NCBI GenBank assembly: GCA_036971475.1
Contig: JBAIZL010000008.1
Location: 31,943,712-32,007,711 of the forward strand
Direction of reading: 5' to 3'
Length of the DNA: 64,000 nucleotides
From: Prosapia bicincta
Lineage: Eukaryota > Arthropoda > Insecta > Hemiptera > Cercopidae
Position numbers and translations under genes: made by a program. The notes under the pieces are model-generated. The model was not told where the DNA came from. It did no database searches and saw only the letters and a list, made by a program, of their open reading frames with translations. Within the stretch, counting starts at the first letter, position 1; each line of letters starts with the position of its first letter. Below, piece by piece: positions 25,358-38,300 of the stretch.

Positions 25358-26473
25358 CTGCTAGCTCACACTCTCCTTATATATATCTTGTACAAATCCC
25401 ATCTGCTAGCTCACACTCTCCTTATATATATCTTGTACAAATCCCATCTGCTAGCTCACACTCTCCTTATATATATCTTGTACAAATCCCATCTGCTAGC
25501 TCACACTCTCCTTATATATATCTTGTACAAATCCCATCTGCTAGCTCACACTCTCCTTATATATATCTTGTACAAATCCCATCTGCTAGCTCACACTCTC
25601 CTTATATATATCTTGTACAAATCCCATCTGCTAGCTCACACTCTCCTTATATATATCTTGTACAAATCCCATCTGCTAGCTCACACTCTCCTTATATATA
25701 TCTTGTACAAATCCCATCTGCTAGCTCACACTCTCCTCATATATATCTTGTACAAATCCCATCTGCTAGTTCACACTCTCCTTATATATATCTTGTACAA
25801 ATCCCATCTGCTAGCTCACACTCTCCTCATATATATCTTGTACAAATCCCATCTGCTAGCTCACACTCTCCTTATATATATCTTGTACAAATCCCATCTG
25901 CTAGCTCACACTCTCCTTATATATATCTTGTACAAATCCCATCTGCTAGCTCACACTCTCCTTATATATATCTTGTACAAATCCCATCTGCTAGCTCACA
26001 CTCTCCTTATATATATCTTGTACAAATCCCATCTGCTAGCTCACACTCTCCTTATATATATCTTGTACAAATCCCATCTGCTAGCTCACACTCTCCTTAT
26101 ATATATCTTGTACAAATCCCATCTGCTAGCTCACACTCTCCTTATATATATCTTGTACAAATCCCATCTGCTAGCTCACACTCTCCTCATATATATCTTG
26201 TACAAATCCCATCTGCTAGCTCACACTCTCCTCATATATATCTTGTACAAATCCCATCTGCTAGTTCACACTCTCCTTATATATATCTTGTACAAATCCC
26301 ATCTGCTAGCTCACACTCTCCTCATATATATCTTGTACAAATCCCATCTGCTAGCTCACACTCTCCTTATATATATCTTGTACAAATCCCATCTGCTAGC
26401 TCACACTCTCCTCATATATATCTTGTACAAATCCCATCTGCTAGTTCACACTCTCCTTATATCTTTTACAAAT
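25358..26473. repeat. 45-bp tandem array, about 24.5 copies
   Basis: The unit runs CTGCTAGCTCACACTCTCCT, then TATATATATC, then TTGTACAAATCCCAT. Copies are nearly perfect. The recurrent variants are CTCCTTAT versus CTCCTCAT and CTAGCTC versus CTAGTTC. The last copy is degraded (ATCTTTTACAAATT). Because 45 is a multiple of 3 and two forward frames lack stops, ORFs of 399 codons (25324-26523, period SASSHSPYIYLVQIP) and 383 codons (25388-26539, period YKSHLLAHTLLIYIL) arise. Neither has flanking coding sequence, a signal peptide or a recognisable domain. I call the array a minisatellite, not a gene. Confidence 0.95.
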
Positions 26474-26865
26474 TTTCTATCGTTAATAAAAGACGTTTTA
26501 TTCATCCAATCAAGTTCAAATAATTTTTTTAACCCATAGTCAATGAGAATTGTTGTTATTATATTTTCCAAATATTTATTCATTACAAACCTTAGCTGGC
26601 TTGTACGTTAATGCTATAAACACCAGAAATAAATAGGCTCAACTAAAAGTAATAAAAACTTTCAGACGCGTTTAACTGACATTATGGCTTTAATCTAGGT
26701 GATGCTACACAATCAATACATAAATTTTTTAAAAATAATTTTAAAATCAAATTTCGACATAATGTCATTGAAACTGGTTTGATAATTAAATTTTTATAAT
26801 TTTTAGCTGTAGCAAATTTATTTCTTGTGTTTATTTATTCATTAATTTGATTTTAAAAAACTTGA

Positions 26866-26945
26866 AATCCCAGTCGGATTTGAACTGAGGAACATGTTTG
26901 AAATCCAGCAATTTAGCACTGAACTTCATTTCCCATAGCTAAAAA
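26866..26945 (-). pseudogene. Degenerate tRNA-like sequence (possible SINE head or tRNA fossil)
   Basis: On the minus strand the segment reads as a worn tRNA body. A D-arm-like GTTCAGTGCTAAAT is followed by a central CTGGATTTCAAACATG and then a T-arm/B-box-like CAGTTCAAATCCGACTG, close to the B-box pattern GGTTCRANNCC. The acceptor and anticodon stems do not pair well, so it is not a functional tRNA. The internal promoter boxes suggest a tRNA-derived SINE head or an old tRNA pseudogene. No poly-A tail or target-site duplication was identified. Low confidence. Confidence 0.3.
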
Positions 26946-28020
26946 TCGATTACTTAAAGATGTAGGCCAATGTGAAATTATAACAGAAAGTTTCCTTGCC
27001 GTAGTGAAGAATCCAGGTGGATAGAATGAGAAGTGGTAGGTCACCATCACCTCCATAAATTAAAAACGGAAAAAAGTTAATAAATAGCAACAAACAAAAA
27101 TAACAGTGTAACACCATGTACTGTATAGAGAGGAAAATGGAAAATTGCAAGGAAATTTGCTTTCTATTTTGCCTTTTTAATATTGTAATTCTGACATATG
27201 TGTATATTTATTTATATGTAATCATAAAATAAAAGGTAAAGTAAAAGTAAAATCTTTGTCGTCCTCAGTAGGAAATGACTTTCAAAGTTTAATTTCTATA
27301 TTACTTGTTTTCCAAGTAGGCAAGAAGACGATTATAATTTTAACTCTTAATACTTTCAAATCTATTGAATAGGCAAAGAACCATTTCACTATTTTCTGTT
27401 ACAATGTCTAGAATTGTCAACTTATTAAAATCAACGTAACATTCAAATGTTGATGTTTGTGTGTTTATAAGGATAACTTACTCATAGGGAACAATATTAA
27501 CCAGTCAAGAATTTCTTTGTAACCTTTAATGAAGCAATCTCTTTTTACTATTTGTCTTGAAGAAATGTTACTTCAGTCATGAACAGTTTACTTCGCACAT
27601 TAGTAAACTTAATTATGTCAAGAAAGCAAATCTATCATCAATTCAGTAAAACTTAGTGATAAAAAAAAGACATTGGTTTTATAAAGTTCTGTGAGCTTTG
27701 AAAATAAAATGAAACTTCTGGTTATCCACTTATACAATCATCTATTTATACAGGAAATATGTAAATGTGGGTAAAGGACAGATTTAAACTGTTTAAATAA
27801 CAATTTAATGAAAGTAAAATCAAATATTTAATAGAGAATAACGGAAAACATTAATAAGAAAACTGTGTACAGCGGTAGTGGAATAGGCAGGATACATTTA
27901 CCCGGCTACGTTATGCAAATACATCTGTTTGCAAGTCAAATTTCAGCAGAAGCAAGGCAAACAACACATTAGGACCCATGTTATTCTGATAGCAGTTATG
28001 CCAGTCAGAGTTAATGAAAT

Positions 28021-28056
28021 CACGAGACGTACATACGTACGACGTACGTATATGTA
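28021..28056. repeat. Near-palindrome rich in ACGTACG
   Basis: The sequence ACATACGTACGACGTACGTA followed by TATGT reads almost the same on the two strands. It lies immediately before the 122-bp array and could extrude a hairpin. No function is assigned. Confidence 0.6.
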
Positions 28057-28061
28057 TAAGG

Positions 28062-30599
28062 ACGTACACGGCCTCCTTACCACCTCTTCATTATTACACG
28101 AATCGTTGATTCACAACGTTTACAAATATACTGGCTTAATGGAAGCAGCATCTTGCAATAAGCTACCCCCCGCACGCATGGCACCGTGCACGTCCTCCTT
28201 ACCTCCTCTTCATTATTACACGAATCGTTGTTTCACAACGTTTACAAATATACTGGAATAATTGAAGCAGCCTCTTGCAATAAGCTACCCCCAGCACGCA
28301 TGGCACCGTACACGTCCTCCTTACCTCCTCTTCATTAATACACGAATCGTTGTTTCACAACGTTTACAAATATACTGGAATAATTGAAGCAGCCTCTTGC
28401 AATAAGCTACCCCCAGCACGCATGGCACCGTACACGTCCTCCTTACCTCCTCTTCATTAATACACGAATCGTTGTTTCACAACATTTACAAATATACTGG
28501 AATAATTGAAGCAGCCTCTTGCAATCAGCTACCCCCAGCACGCATGGCACCGTACACGTCCTCCTTACCTCCTCTTCATTAATACACGAATCGTATGTTT
28601 CACAACGTTTACAAATATACTGGAATAATTGAAGCAGCCTCTTGCAATCAGCTACCCCCAGCACGCATGGCACCGTACACGTCCTCCTTACCTCCTCTTC
28701 ATTAATACACGAATCGTTGTTTCACAACGTTTACAAATATACTGGAATAATTGAAGCAGCCTCTTGCAATAAGCTACCCCCAGCACGCATGGCACCGTAC
28801 ACGTCCTCCTTACCTCCTCTTAATGGAAGCAGCATCTTGCAATAAGCTACCCCCATCACGCATGGCACTGTAGACTTCCTCCTTACCTCCTTACCTCCTT
28901 TTCATTAATACACGAATCGTTGTTTCACAACGTTTACAAATATACAGGAATAATTGAAGCAGCCTCTTGCAATCAGCTACCCCCAGCACGCATGGCACCG
29001 TACACGTCCTCCTTACCTCCTCTTCATTAATACACGAATCGTTGTTTCACAACGTTTACAAATATACTGGAATAATTGAAGCAGCCTCTTGCAATAAGCT
29101 ACCCCCAGCACGCATGGCACCGTACACGTCCTCCTTACCTCCTCTTCATTAATACACGAATCGTTGTTTCACAACATTTACAAATATACTGGAATAATTG
29201 AAGCAGCCTCTTGCAATCAGCTACCCCCAGCACGCATGGCACCGTACACGTCCTCCTTACCTCCTCTTCATTAATACACGAATCGTATGTTTCACAACGT
29301 TTACAAATATACTGGAATAATTGAAGCAGCCTCTTGCAATCAGCTACCCCCAGCACGCATGGCACCGTACACGTCCTCCTTACCTCCTCTTCATTAATAC
29401 ACGAATCGTTGTTTCACAACGTTTACAAATATACTGGAATAATTGAAGCAGCCTCTTGCAATAAGCTACCCCCAGCACGCATGGCACCGTACACGTCCTC
29501 CTTACCTCCTCTTAATGGAAGCAGCATCTTGCAATAAGCTACCCCCATCACGCATGGCACTGTAGACTTCCTCCTTACCTCCTTACCTCCTTTTCATTAA
29601 TACACGAATCGTTGTTTCACAACGTTTACAAATATACAGGAATAATTGAAGCAGCCTCTTGCAATCAGCTACCCCCAGCACGCATGGCACCTTAGACTTC
29701 CTTCTTACCTCCTCTTCATTAATACACGAATCGTTGTTTCACAACGTTTACAAATATACAGGAATAATTGAAGCAGCCTCTTGCAATCAGCTACCCCCAG
29801 CACGCATGGCACCGTACACGTCCTCCTTAACTCCTCTTCATTAATACACGAATCGTTGTTTCACAACGTTTACAAATATACTGGAATAATTGAAGCAGCC
29901 TCTTGCAATAAGCTACCCCCAGCACGCATGGCACCGTACACGTCCTTCTTACCTCCTCTTAATGGAAGCAGCATCTTGCAATAAGCTACCCCCATCACGC
30001 ATGGCACCTTAGACTTCCTCCTTACCTCCTCTTCATTAATACATGAATCGTTGTTTCACAACGCTTACAAAAATACTGGATTAATGGATGCAGCATCTTG
30101 CAATAAGCTACCCCCAGCACGCATAGCACCTTAGACTTCCTCCTTACCTCCTCTTCATTAATACATGAATCGTTGTTTCACAACGCTTACAAAAATACTG
30201 GATTAATGGATGCAGCATCTTGCAATAAGCTACCCCCATCACGCATGGCACCTTAGACTTCCTCCTTACCTCCTCTTCATTAATACATGAATCGTTGTTT
30301 CACAACGCTTACAAAAATACTGGATTAATGGATGCAGCATCTTGCAATAGGCTACCCCCATCACGCATGGCACCTTAGACTTCCTCCTTACCTCCTCTTC
30401 ATTAATACATGAATCGTTGTTTCACAACGCTTACAAAAATACTGGATTAATGGATGCAGCATCTTGCAATAGGCTACCCCCATCACGCATGGCACCTTAG
30501 ACTTCCTCCTTACCTCCTCTTCATTAATACATGAATCGTTGTTTCACAACGCTTACAAAAATACTGGATTAATGGATGCAGCATCTTGCAATAAGCTAC
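28062..30599. repeat. 122-bp tandem array, about 21 units, two subfamilies
   Basis: The period is 122 bp (GAATCGTTG at 28100, 28222, 28344). Unit landmarks are CGTTGTTTCACAACG, TTACAAATATACTGG, GAAGCAGCCTCTTGCAAT, AGCTACCCCCAGCACGCATG and CCTCCTTACCTCCTCTTCAT. Subfamily 1 (28062 to about 29950) carries CACCGTACACGTCC and ATACACGAATC. Subfamily 2 (about 29950-30599) carries CACCTTAGACTTCC, ATACATGAATC, CGCTTACAAAAATAC and GGATTAATGGATGCAGC. Hybrid and truncated units with TTAATGGAAGCAGC (28821, 29512, 29962) link the two. ORFs of 60-76 codons on both strands are by-products. Confidence 0.95.
28282..29691. repeat. 692-bp higher-order duplication within the 122-bp array
   Basis: About 28282-28999 is repeated at 28974-29691 (offset 692 bp). 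Both copies contain the same private marks in order: CACAACATTTAC, AATCGTATGTTTCAC, the truncated TTAATGGAAGCAGC unit and the doubled CCTTACCTCCTTACCTCC. 692 equals five full units plus an 82-bp truncated one. The copies appear identical, so the duplication is recent. Confidence 0.88.
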
Positions 30600-33123
<2,524 letters not shown>

Positions 33124-33503
33124 CGCACATAGTCTAACAGATTCAAGAAAGGTGCAAGAGATAAATGTGCTGATGTCCTGAAACGCAATTGGTAAAAAAT
33201 GAGCGATGTGTTTAAAGACTAAGTGAATAACATGTGTATAGTTGTGGAAGCAAAACTAAAGAAAGAAAATGTGTGAATTACTAGAAATCAAGATGGTAGT
33301 TCAAAAATGTACGAGGTTACACAATACGTCCGGAGGAGCCACCCACGCTTTGTTGGAGCAGTATGGGGTCTGCTTTATTAATAAAACGACACTGAATTTA
33401 AGTTTAACACCAAAGATAATTAAAAGAGAGATAACACAAGTTTCATGAGTAGCAGTTAGTTCTAAGCCATTTACCAATCAAACTGTATGAGGTTCTTGAA
33501 GAG

Positions 33504-33540
33504 CGGTGAGTCGTTCGACGAAACAGGCCTGTTTGGTGTC
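33504..33540 (+). other. Small structured motif resembling a degenerate hammerhead core
   Basis: CGGTGA is followed by GTCGTTCGAC (a 4-bp stem, 33510-33519), then GAAAC, then the perfect palindrome ACAGGCCTGT (33523-33532), then TTTGGTGTC. The order 'TGA, stem II, GAAAC, ..., GTC' is that of a hammerhead ribozyme. The CUGANGA box is damaged, however, and stem III/stem I pairing is not evident. Hammerhead motifs are known in Penelope-like elements, and a PLE relic lies 4 kb away. This is suggestive only. Confidence 0.25.
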
Positions 33541-34516
33541 TAGCAAAGATGAAAGAAGGTTCTCGACGAGTGGCATGAACTACAACTCATTTAAGATTAT
33601 TGTAAAGTAAAATCACTTCAATCGTTACAATAGAAAATCATTAATTGACACTTGATATTTCACTTGCGAGGTTAAATAGTTAACTGTTTGTGGTATAATG
33701 AAATCCACGCGGTTTGCCTAATACAATGGCAATCAAAATTAGAATGCGCTTAAATTGACTTATTAAAGTTTGGCGGCGGTAATTTATATTTAGAACGCAT
33801 CTAAGACATTAACTGAACATAATCAATAAGCGGTGTAATATTATAACGTAGTTAGAACCCGATGTAGCCGACTAAGAGCACTTGACTAGAAAAGATTGCT
33901 GAATTCTAATGCGCCATGTTGCAAGAAGTGTGTGTTTGACAAAGACGGAAATGCACAACAACGAGTAACTAGATTGAAACTACGTGGACCTAGTCTAGAA
34001 CATAGATGAATAGTCTCAATGCGTCTGGTAACTGGATCGCAAAACTATTTCTTTGCATTAAAAGAAGCCTAGATTCTGGCCGGCAACGAATGTCTAGTAG
34101 GCGGTGGAAATTGAACTGTGGTAAGGAACACCAGCTGTTTCGAGGTTATACGAAAATAATGACAGATGTCAACAAACGTGGCTTATGGAAAGTGAGGTTA
34201 ACAATTCTGTACTTAACAACATGAGAATTGTATTAAAGTGAAACACCTTGAGCGGAGATAGAGGATACTACGTATAGAGTTAGTTTTAAAGTTCCATATA
34301 AAAGTATTTAAACCTACTTCGAAGTGAAGTTAAGAAGTTCTCTTAGTTAGAGGAAGTTATATAGTTTAGATATAGTAAGTTAGAAGAAATAATTTCCTAA
34401 ACATAATTTATTCAGAAAAAAGTTTTGATGCAAAAAAATTTGCATATGTTAATGTTCAACTTTCTTGGAGTAAATGTTTTATCAAAGTAACAATTGCAGT
34501 ACTGTTTCATTTCAAA

Positions 34517-34570
34517 GTGTGAAAAAAGCAAATATTTAAAAATAGTATTTTTTCACCGTGTGAAAAAAGC
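34517..34570. repeat. Direct repeat plus perfect hairpin with GTGAAAAAA arms
   Basis: GTGTGAAAAAAGC occurs at 34517-34529 and again at 34558-34570. The second copy forms a perfect 9-bp inverted repeat with TTTTTTCAC at 34548-34556, leaving a 3-nt loop. Function unknown. Confidence 0.7.
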
Positions 34571-36305
34571 GTATTTTTAAATTAATCTAATTATATAAAA
34601 TCAATCTAATGTACTCCCATTTGGTGTCAGACAACGAGACAAATAACCATCAATACAAAATTGTTTCCATTCCTATAATATTTAATCTATACGAAGACTT
34701 TCCAACTTTTATATTTAATAAAAAGTTCTAACTTAATATAAAATTGCTTTTCAGACCTTAGGATCGGTCCGGAGGTTAAACCAGATCAGTGAGAGCACAA
34801 CTCACTGCGGGTTAAAGGCTTTTTGGCGACAGTTTTCACCCGTATTTACTCCATCGCTGATGCTATTTCTTGTCACAAGATAAAACATAATAATTATGTT
34901 TATACTACTCTAGAAACCTTTTTATTAGTTTTCATAAGAGACTGAAAATTATCAATGGGTTGGATACAGTTTTATAACCACTAAACAATGTGAAATAAAA
35001 TGTTTCATTTAGATATCAGTCAACGATTAGTACAGTAGGATTGTATCAGTGAACTTCGACGATGCGACGGTCAAGTCTTTGGGGTTCGGTTGTAATTAAT
35101 AATCACGTTACTGTATGAAGTTGAGATTACTTGTGCTAAAATAATAATGTGGTTTATTATAAGAATATAAAGGCAATATAGTCATTTAAATATAAATTAA
35201 TCAAAAGTAAAAATACAAAATTGAAAATATTCTTGTTTTATTGATCCCCTTTAGTACGTTGTAAATAATAATAGGATAAGTAAAGGTTAATATTAATTTA
35301 TACATCGAGATGTTTTTGCACCGTTTTAGAGGTACTCCAAAAAAAGGAAAAGAAGTTATCGTTGACTCTTGGATATCCCACTGGAAATAACATTATCAGT
35401 TTGTTGTGAAAACGAATTGCATTAAAATATTCATGAAAGAATATCCAACTGTGAAACAAAACAAAAGTAACAGCACCTATTGAATTTACATATTATATAA
35501 CTTTAGATATAAGGTACAAACATTTTAAGTTCTTTGATACGCACAAATTTTAAATCACGAAAACTCAGTCCACTTTTTAATGCGTTTCTTTATAAGTTTT
35601 CAAAATCCTCTGTAAAATTATTGTCAAACGTTTTTCGATTGACAAAAAGCCTCCTTAACTTGGAAAAAATGCCTTAACGAGCGCCTTGTACGTAGAATAA
35701 ATTTGCTTATGCATAGTTCGGGTACCAGAACGTTATTAACACGGAAACTATATTATTATTATTAATTATTTTTAATACTATATTATTATGAAAAAACCTA
35801 TATTAATAAAATACAAAAACGCCAAACGCATCAAATTAACTATTTTGTAACAACCTATTAGAGAAGAATTTACTAAAGCTGTTCTTAAATTTTAACTTTC
35901 AATTAGAAAAAAGTTAGGTGCCAGAATAATAATTAAAATCATAAGTGAGCGTTCATAAAAATACATTTATAGCATAATTTTAACGATTTTTCAAGCTCAA
36001 TTTACCCTCTCCATTAAGAAGTGTTTTATAATAAAAGCTAAACAAGCTATTATTGTAAGAATATAGTGTTATGAGCTAGAAATATTTACTTTTAGCTCAT
36101 AATTGCAGATTAGAAATAAAAACTGAAAAAAATGATGACCTAGATTTAGGATATGTATAAAAAGATGTTACTAATTAACGTACTTGTGGAAACCATGTTA
36201 GAAAATTCTAAGGGAACACCAAAAAAACTGCAAAATCCAGCTTTCGTGTTTTTTTTTTTTTTTTGAAAGAGTAATGAACGACATTGAAATAATGGGGTTG
36301 ATTTA

Positions 36306-36662
36306 ATGCTGAGGTTGTCAAAAGTGTCTATAAATTATGCCGGTGAGTGTAAAGAAAGTGTAGCAGCGTTGATCTCTGACCTGTTCCCCATAAAGGTAAT
36401 GAATCGAGTTCAAATAACAGGGAGGATTAAATGTAACTTCTTTGTTCGTCACGGCCGGTCTGCACACACAAACTTCGCTCCTTTCTGTAAGAAACACAAA
36501 CATATGATTGCGACAAATGTGTGTTCTCCTACCGGTTGCTATCATTCTAACATATCCCCGATAACCTTTGAAACCTTCAGACGTAGTAAAGCGAACATAG
36601 GTAAACTAAACGATCATAAATCCCAGCCTCATATGAATACAAAATTTGTTGGAAAAAGGTGA
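36306..36662 (+). CDS. Unrecognised 118-codon ORF
   Basis: ATG-to-stop frame of 118 codons in a patch less AT-rich than its surroundings. The product would be basic, with several Cys and His residues (for example FCKKHKHM and CSPTGCYHSN), but they form no zinc-binding spacing I recognise. No signal peptide or membrane segment is apparent. A 75-codon minus-strand ORF overlaps it (36318-36545), so the open frame may be chance. It could be a decayed element fragment. Confidence 0.2.
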   Translation: MLRLSKVSINYAGECKESVAALISDLFPIKVMNRVQITGRIKCNFFVRHGRSAHTNFAPFCKKHKHMIATNVCSPTGCYHSNISPITFETFRRSKANIGKLNDHKSQPHMNTKFVGKR

Positions 36663-36790
36663 AATAACTGTGTATCTTGTTACGCTACGATGAAAATGTA
36701 TTCGGTCATACTATAAACATACGTTTTGCCCGAAAACATTGTTATAATAAAAGATTTTATGATAGTCTACTTTATATTCTTATAAAGAAA

Positions 36791-37283
36791 CAGACATATT
36801 ACTTACCTTGGACAGCTTACTTACCTTGGACAGATCACTTACCTTGGGCAAATTACTTACCTTGGGCAGATTACTTAACTTGGACAGATCACTTACCTTG
36901 AGCAAATTACTTACCTTGGGCAGATTACTTAACTTGGACATATTACTTACCTTGGGCAGATTACTTACCTTGGGCAGATTACTTAACTTGGACATATTAC
37001 TTACCTTGGGCAGATTACTTACCTTGGACAGTATTTTGCCTTGGCCAGATTACTTACCTTGGACAGATTACTTACCTTGGGCAGATTACTTACCTTGGGC
37101 AGATTACTTACCTTGGACAGATTACTTACCTTGGGCAGATTATTTACCTTTAACTGATTACTTACCTTGGGCAGATTACTTACCTTAGACAGAATATTTA
37201 CCTTGGGCAGATTACTTACCTTGGATAGATTACTTATCTTGGACAGATTACTTACCTTGGACTGATTACTTACCTTGGACAGA
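36791..37283. repeat. 18-bp minisatellite, about 27 copies
   Basis: The unit CAGATTACTTACCTTGGG varies mainly at GGGCA versus GGACA, CTTACC versus CTTAAC, and ATTAC versus ATCAC. There is local higher-order structure: ATTACTTAACTTGGACATATT recurs in part near 36928 and 36982. Since 18 is divisible by 3, frames stay open on both strands (LPWADY and SKVSNLPK periodicity). These are by-products. Confidence 0.93.
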
Positions 37284-37676
37284 CCGCTCTCTTCCTGTAC
37301 CCAAGCATTTGACAACTCGTAGAGATACATTGGTATATTAGTTAGGAGTCCTGACGTGTCACATTGCACTCCTATAATCCGTAGGTTCGCTTTCTGACTT
37401 TAGCTTATAGAAATTAAAACATCTTCTTAAAAGAGAAAAAAGAGACACAAATAAAAAACAATATATTATGTATAATTCTATACCTCATTATAAAAACAAT
37501 AGTTCTTTAATAGTTTCAAGAATTATAATTTAACAATGCCTTATCTAAATAAGCTTTTATTTTCTTAAATCATTATATTTAAAAAAATTAAATTTCAATA
37601 CCTAATTATAAAAATACTTAACTAAGTGAATTCGTAATTGCTTACTTGCTGACGCGTTTCAAAACATTTGTTCCTT

Positions 37677-38085
37677 TTACGAAGCTAACCTTCTACTAGC
37701 GGCATCGGTTGTGTGCAAAGGCTCTAACGGGAATAGATTTATGACTGTGGGATAGGATGGGTTGTTTGAGTAGTGTGTCATATAATGGAAAAGGCTGTTG
37801 GCTTCAAAATGGGTGTTTTCTTTATCTGTTGCGTAGTGTTTGTAGGTTTCATTTTTTTCTAAGGTTGTTAGTTTTTTACTTTGTTTTAGTGTGTGTAGAA
37901 CATTTAAATTAGTGTGTATGTCGGTGTGTGTGTGTGTGTGTGTTGGGTGTTTATTTAGGTGTTTTGCGTAGCTGGATTTAGGGTTTGTTTGTTTATTTTG
38001 GTTATTGTGTTCTTCGAAGCTTGTATAGAACGACCTGCCGGTTTGGCCGATGTAATAGTTGGGACAATGTTGGGTGTTTTGTAGG
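37677..38085 (-). pseudogene. Penelope-like retroelement relic: GIY-YIG endonuclease C-terminus
   Basis: Read on the minus strand, 38080 to about 37945 translates to HCPNYYIGQTGRSFYTSFEEH and then KSSYAKHLNKH. This is the hallmark GIY-YIG endonuclease motif of Penelope-like elements: a Cys, then YYIGQTGRSF, then EH and a downstream S-[FY]-A-x-HL. The frame is lost in a CA/GT run at 37924-37942. It resumes in another frame from about 37914 as NLNVLHTLKQSKKLTTLEKN and ETYKHYA, followed by FEANSLF. That matches the conserved 'xxILH...LE..EIY...N..LF' tail of these proteins, and it ends at a stop at 37677-37679. Known for the family: the domain nicks target DNA for integration of the element. Here the reading frame is broken and the reverse transcriptase is absent, so this is a dead 3' fragment. 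No other GIY-YIG family fits as well. Confidence 0.8.
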
Positions 38086-38086
38086 T

Positions 38087-38300
38087 GTTTTGCGTAGCTG
38101 GATTTGGGGTTTGTTTTTTTTTTTGGGGGGGGGGGTAATGTGTTTTTCGAAGCGTGTATAGAATGCCATAAATTGTATTACATATAATTTTTGTTGAACG
38201 ACCTGGTATTTTACTAATTAGGGTTGTTCATTTTAAGCAGGTTGAAACCTCGTCTACTTTATTAGCCACGGTTTCCTTACGATTAACGGTGTTTTAAGAG
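38087..38300 (-). pseudogene. Second, more decayed fragment of the same PLE region
   Basis: The plus-strand segment 38087-38166 (GTGTTTTGCGTAGCTGGATT ... TTCGAAGC.TGTATAGAA) repeats 37960-38034 with decay, a displacement of 127 bp. On the minus strand it encodes a second KSSYAKHL and a damaged TRFEKH. A T11G11 run (38114-38135) has expanded inside it. Further toward 38300 the minus strand shows a discontinuous frame (for example ETVANKVDEVSTCLK) that could be PLE sequence upstream of the endonuclease. The arrangement suggests an internal duplication or two nested 3' ends. Confidence 0.5.

Larger units (their letters stand above)
26474..28061. other. AT-rich unique segment between the 45-bp and 122-bp arrays
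   Basis: Strongly AT-rich with many A/T runs. The only structure I can point to is the tRNA-like relic at 26866-26945 and a near-palindrome at 28021-28056. A 66-codon minus-strand ORF (26950-27150) and the start of a plus-strand ORF at 27929 that runs into the 122-bp array show no family resemblance and are probably chance. Confidence 0.6.
33124..36790. other. AT-rich unique segment between the CA tract and the 18-bp array
   Basis: No gene of known family. Noted structures are the inverted-repeat motif at 33504-33540, the direct/inverted repeat at 34517-34570, a 16-T run at 36249-36264, and an ORF at 36306-36662 (listed separately). A 72-codon ORF at 34006-34224 has no recognisable features. 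Confidence 0.55.

Noticed and set aside
25324..26539. 399- and 383-codon ORFs in the 45-bp array as a gene
   Set aside because: Two frames are open at once over a 45-bp stop-free repeat, and there is no unique coding flank or recognised domain.
28443..29984. 60-76-codon ORFs on both strands of the 122-bp array
   Set aside because: The same peptides recur only because the DNA unit recurs. Opposite-strand frames overlap and no family is recognisable.
34006..34224. 72-codon ORF
   Set aside because: No domain, no family resemblance and a length expected by chance in unique DNA.
36780..37369. LPWADY- and SKVSNLPK-type repeat proteins
   Set aside because: By-product of an 18-bp stop-free unit, open on both strands. 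No independent coding evidence.
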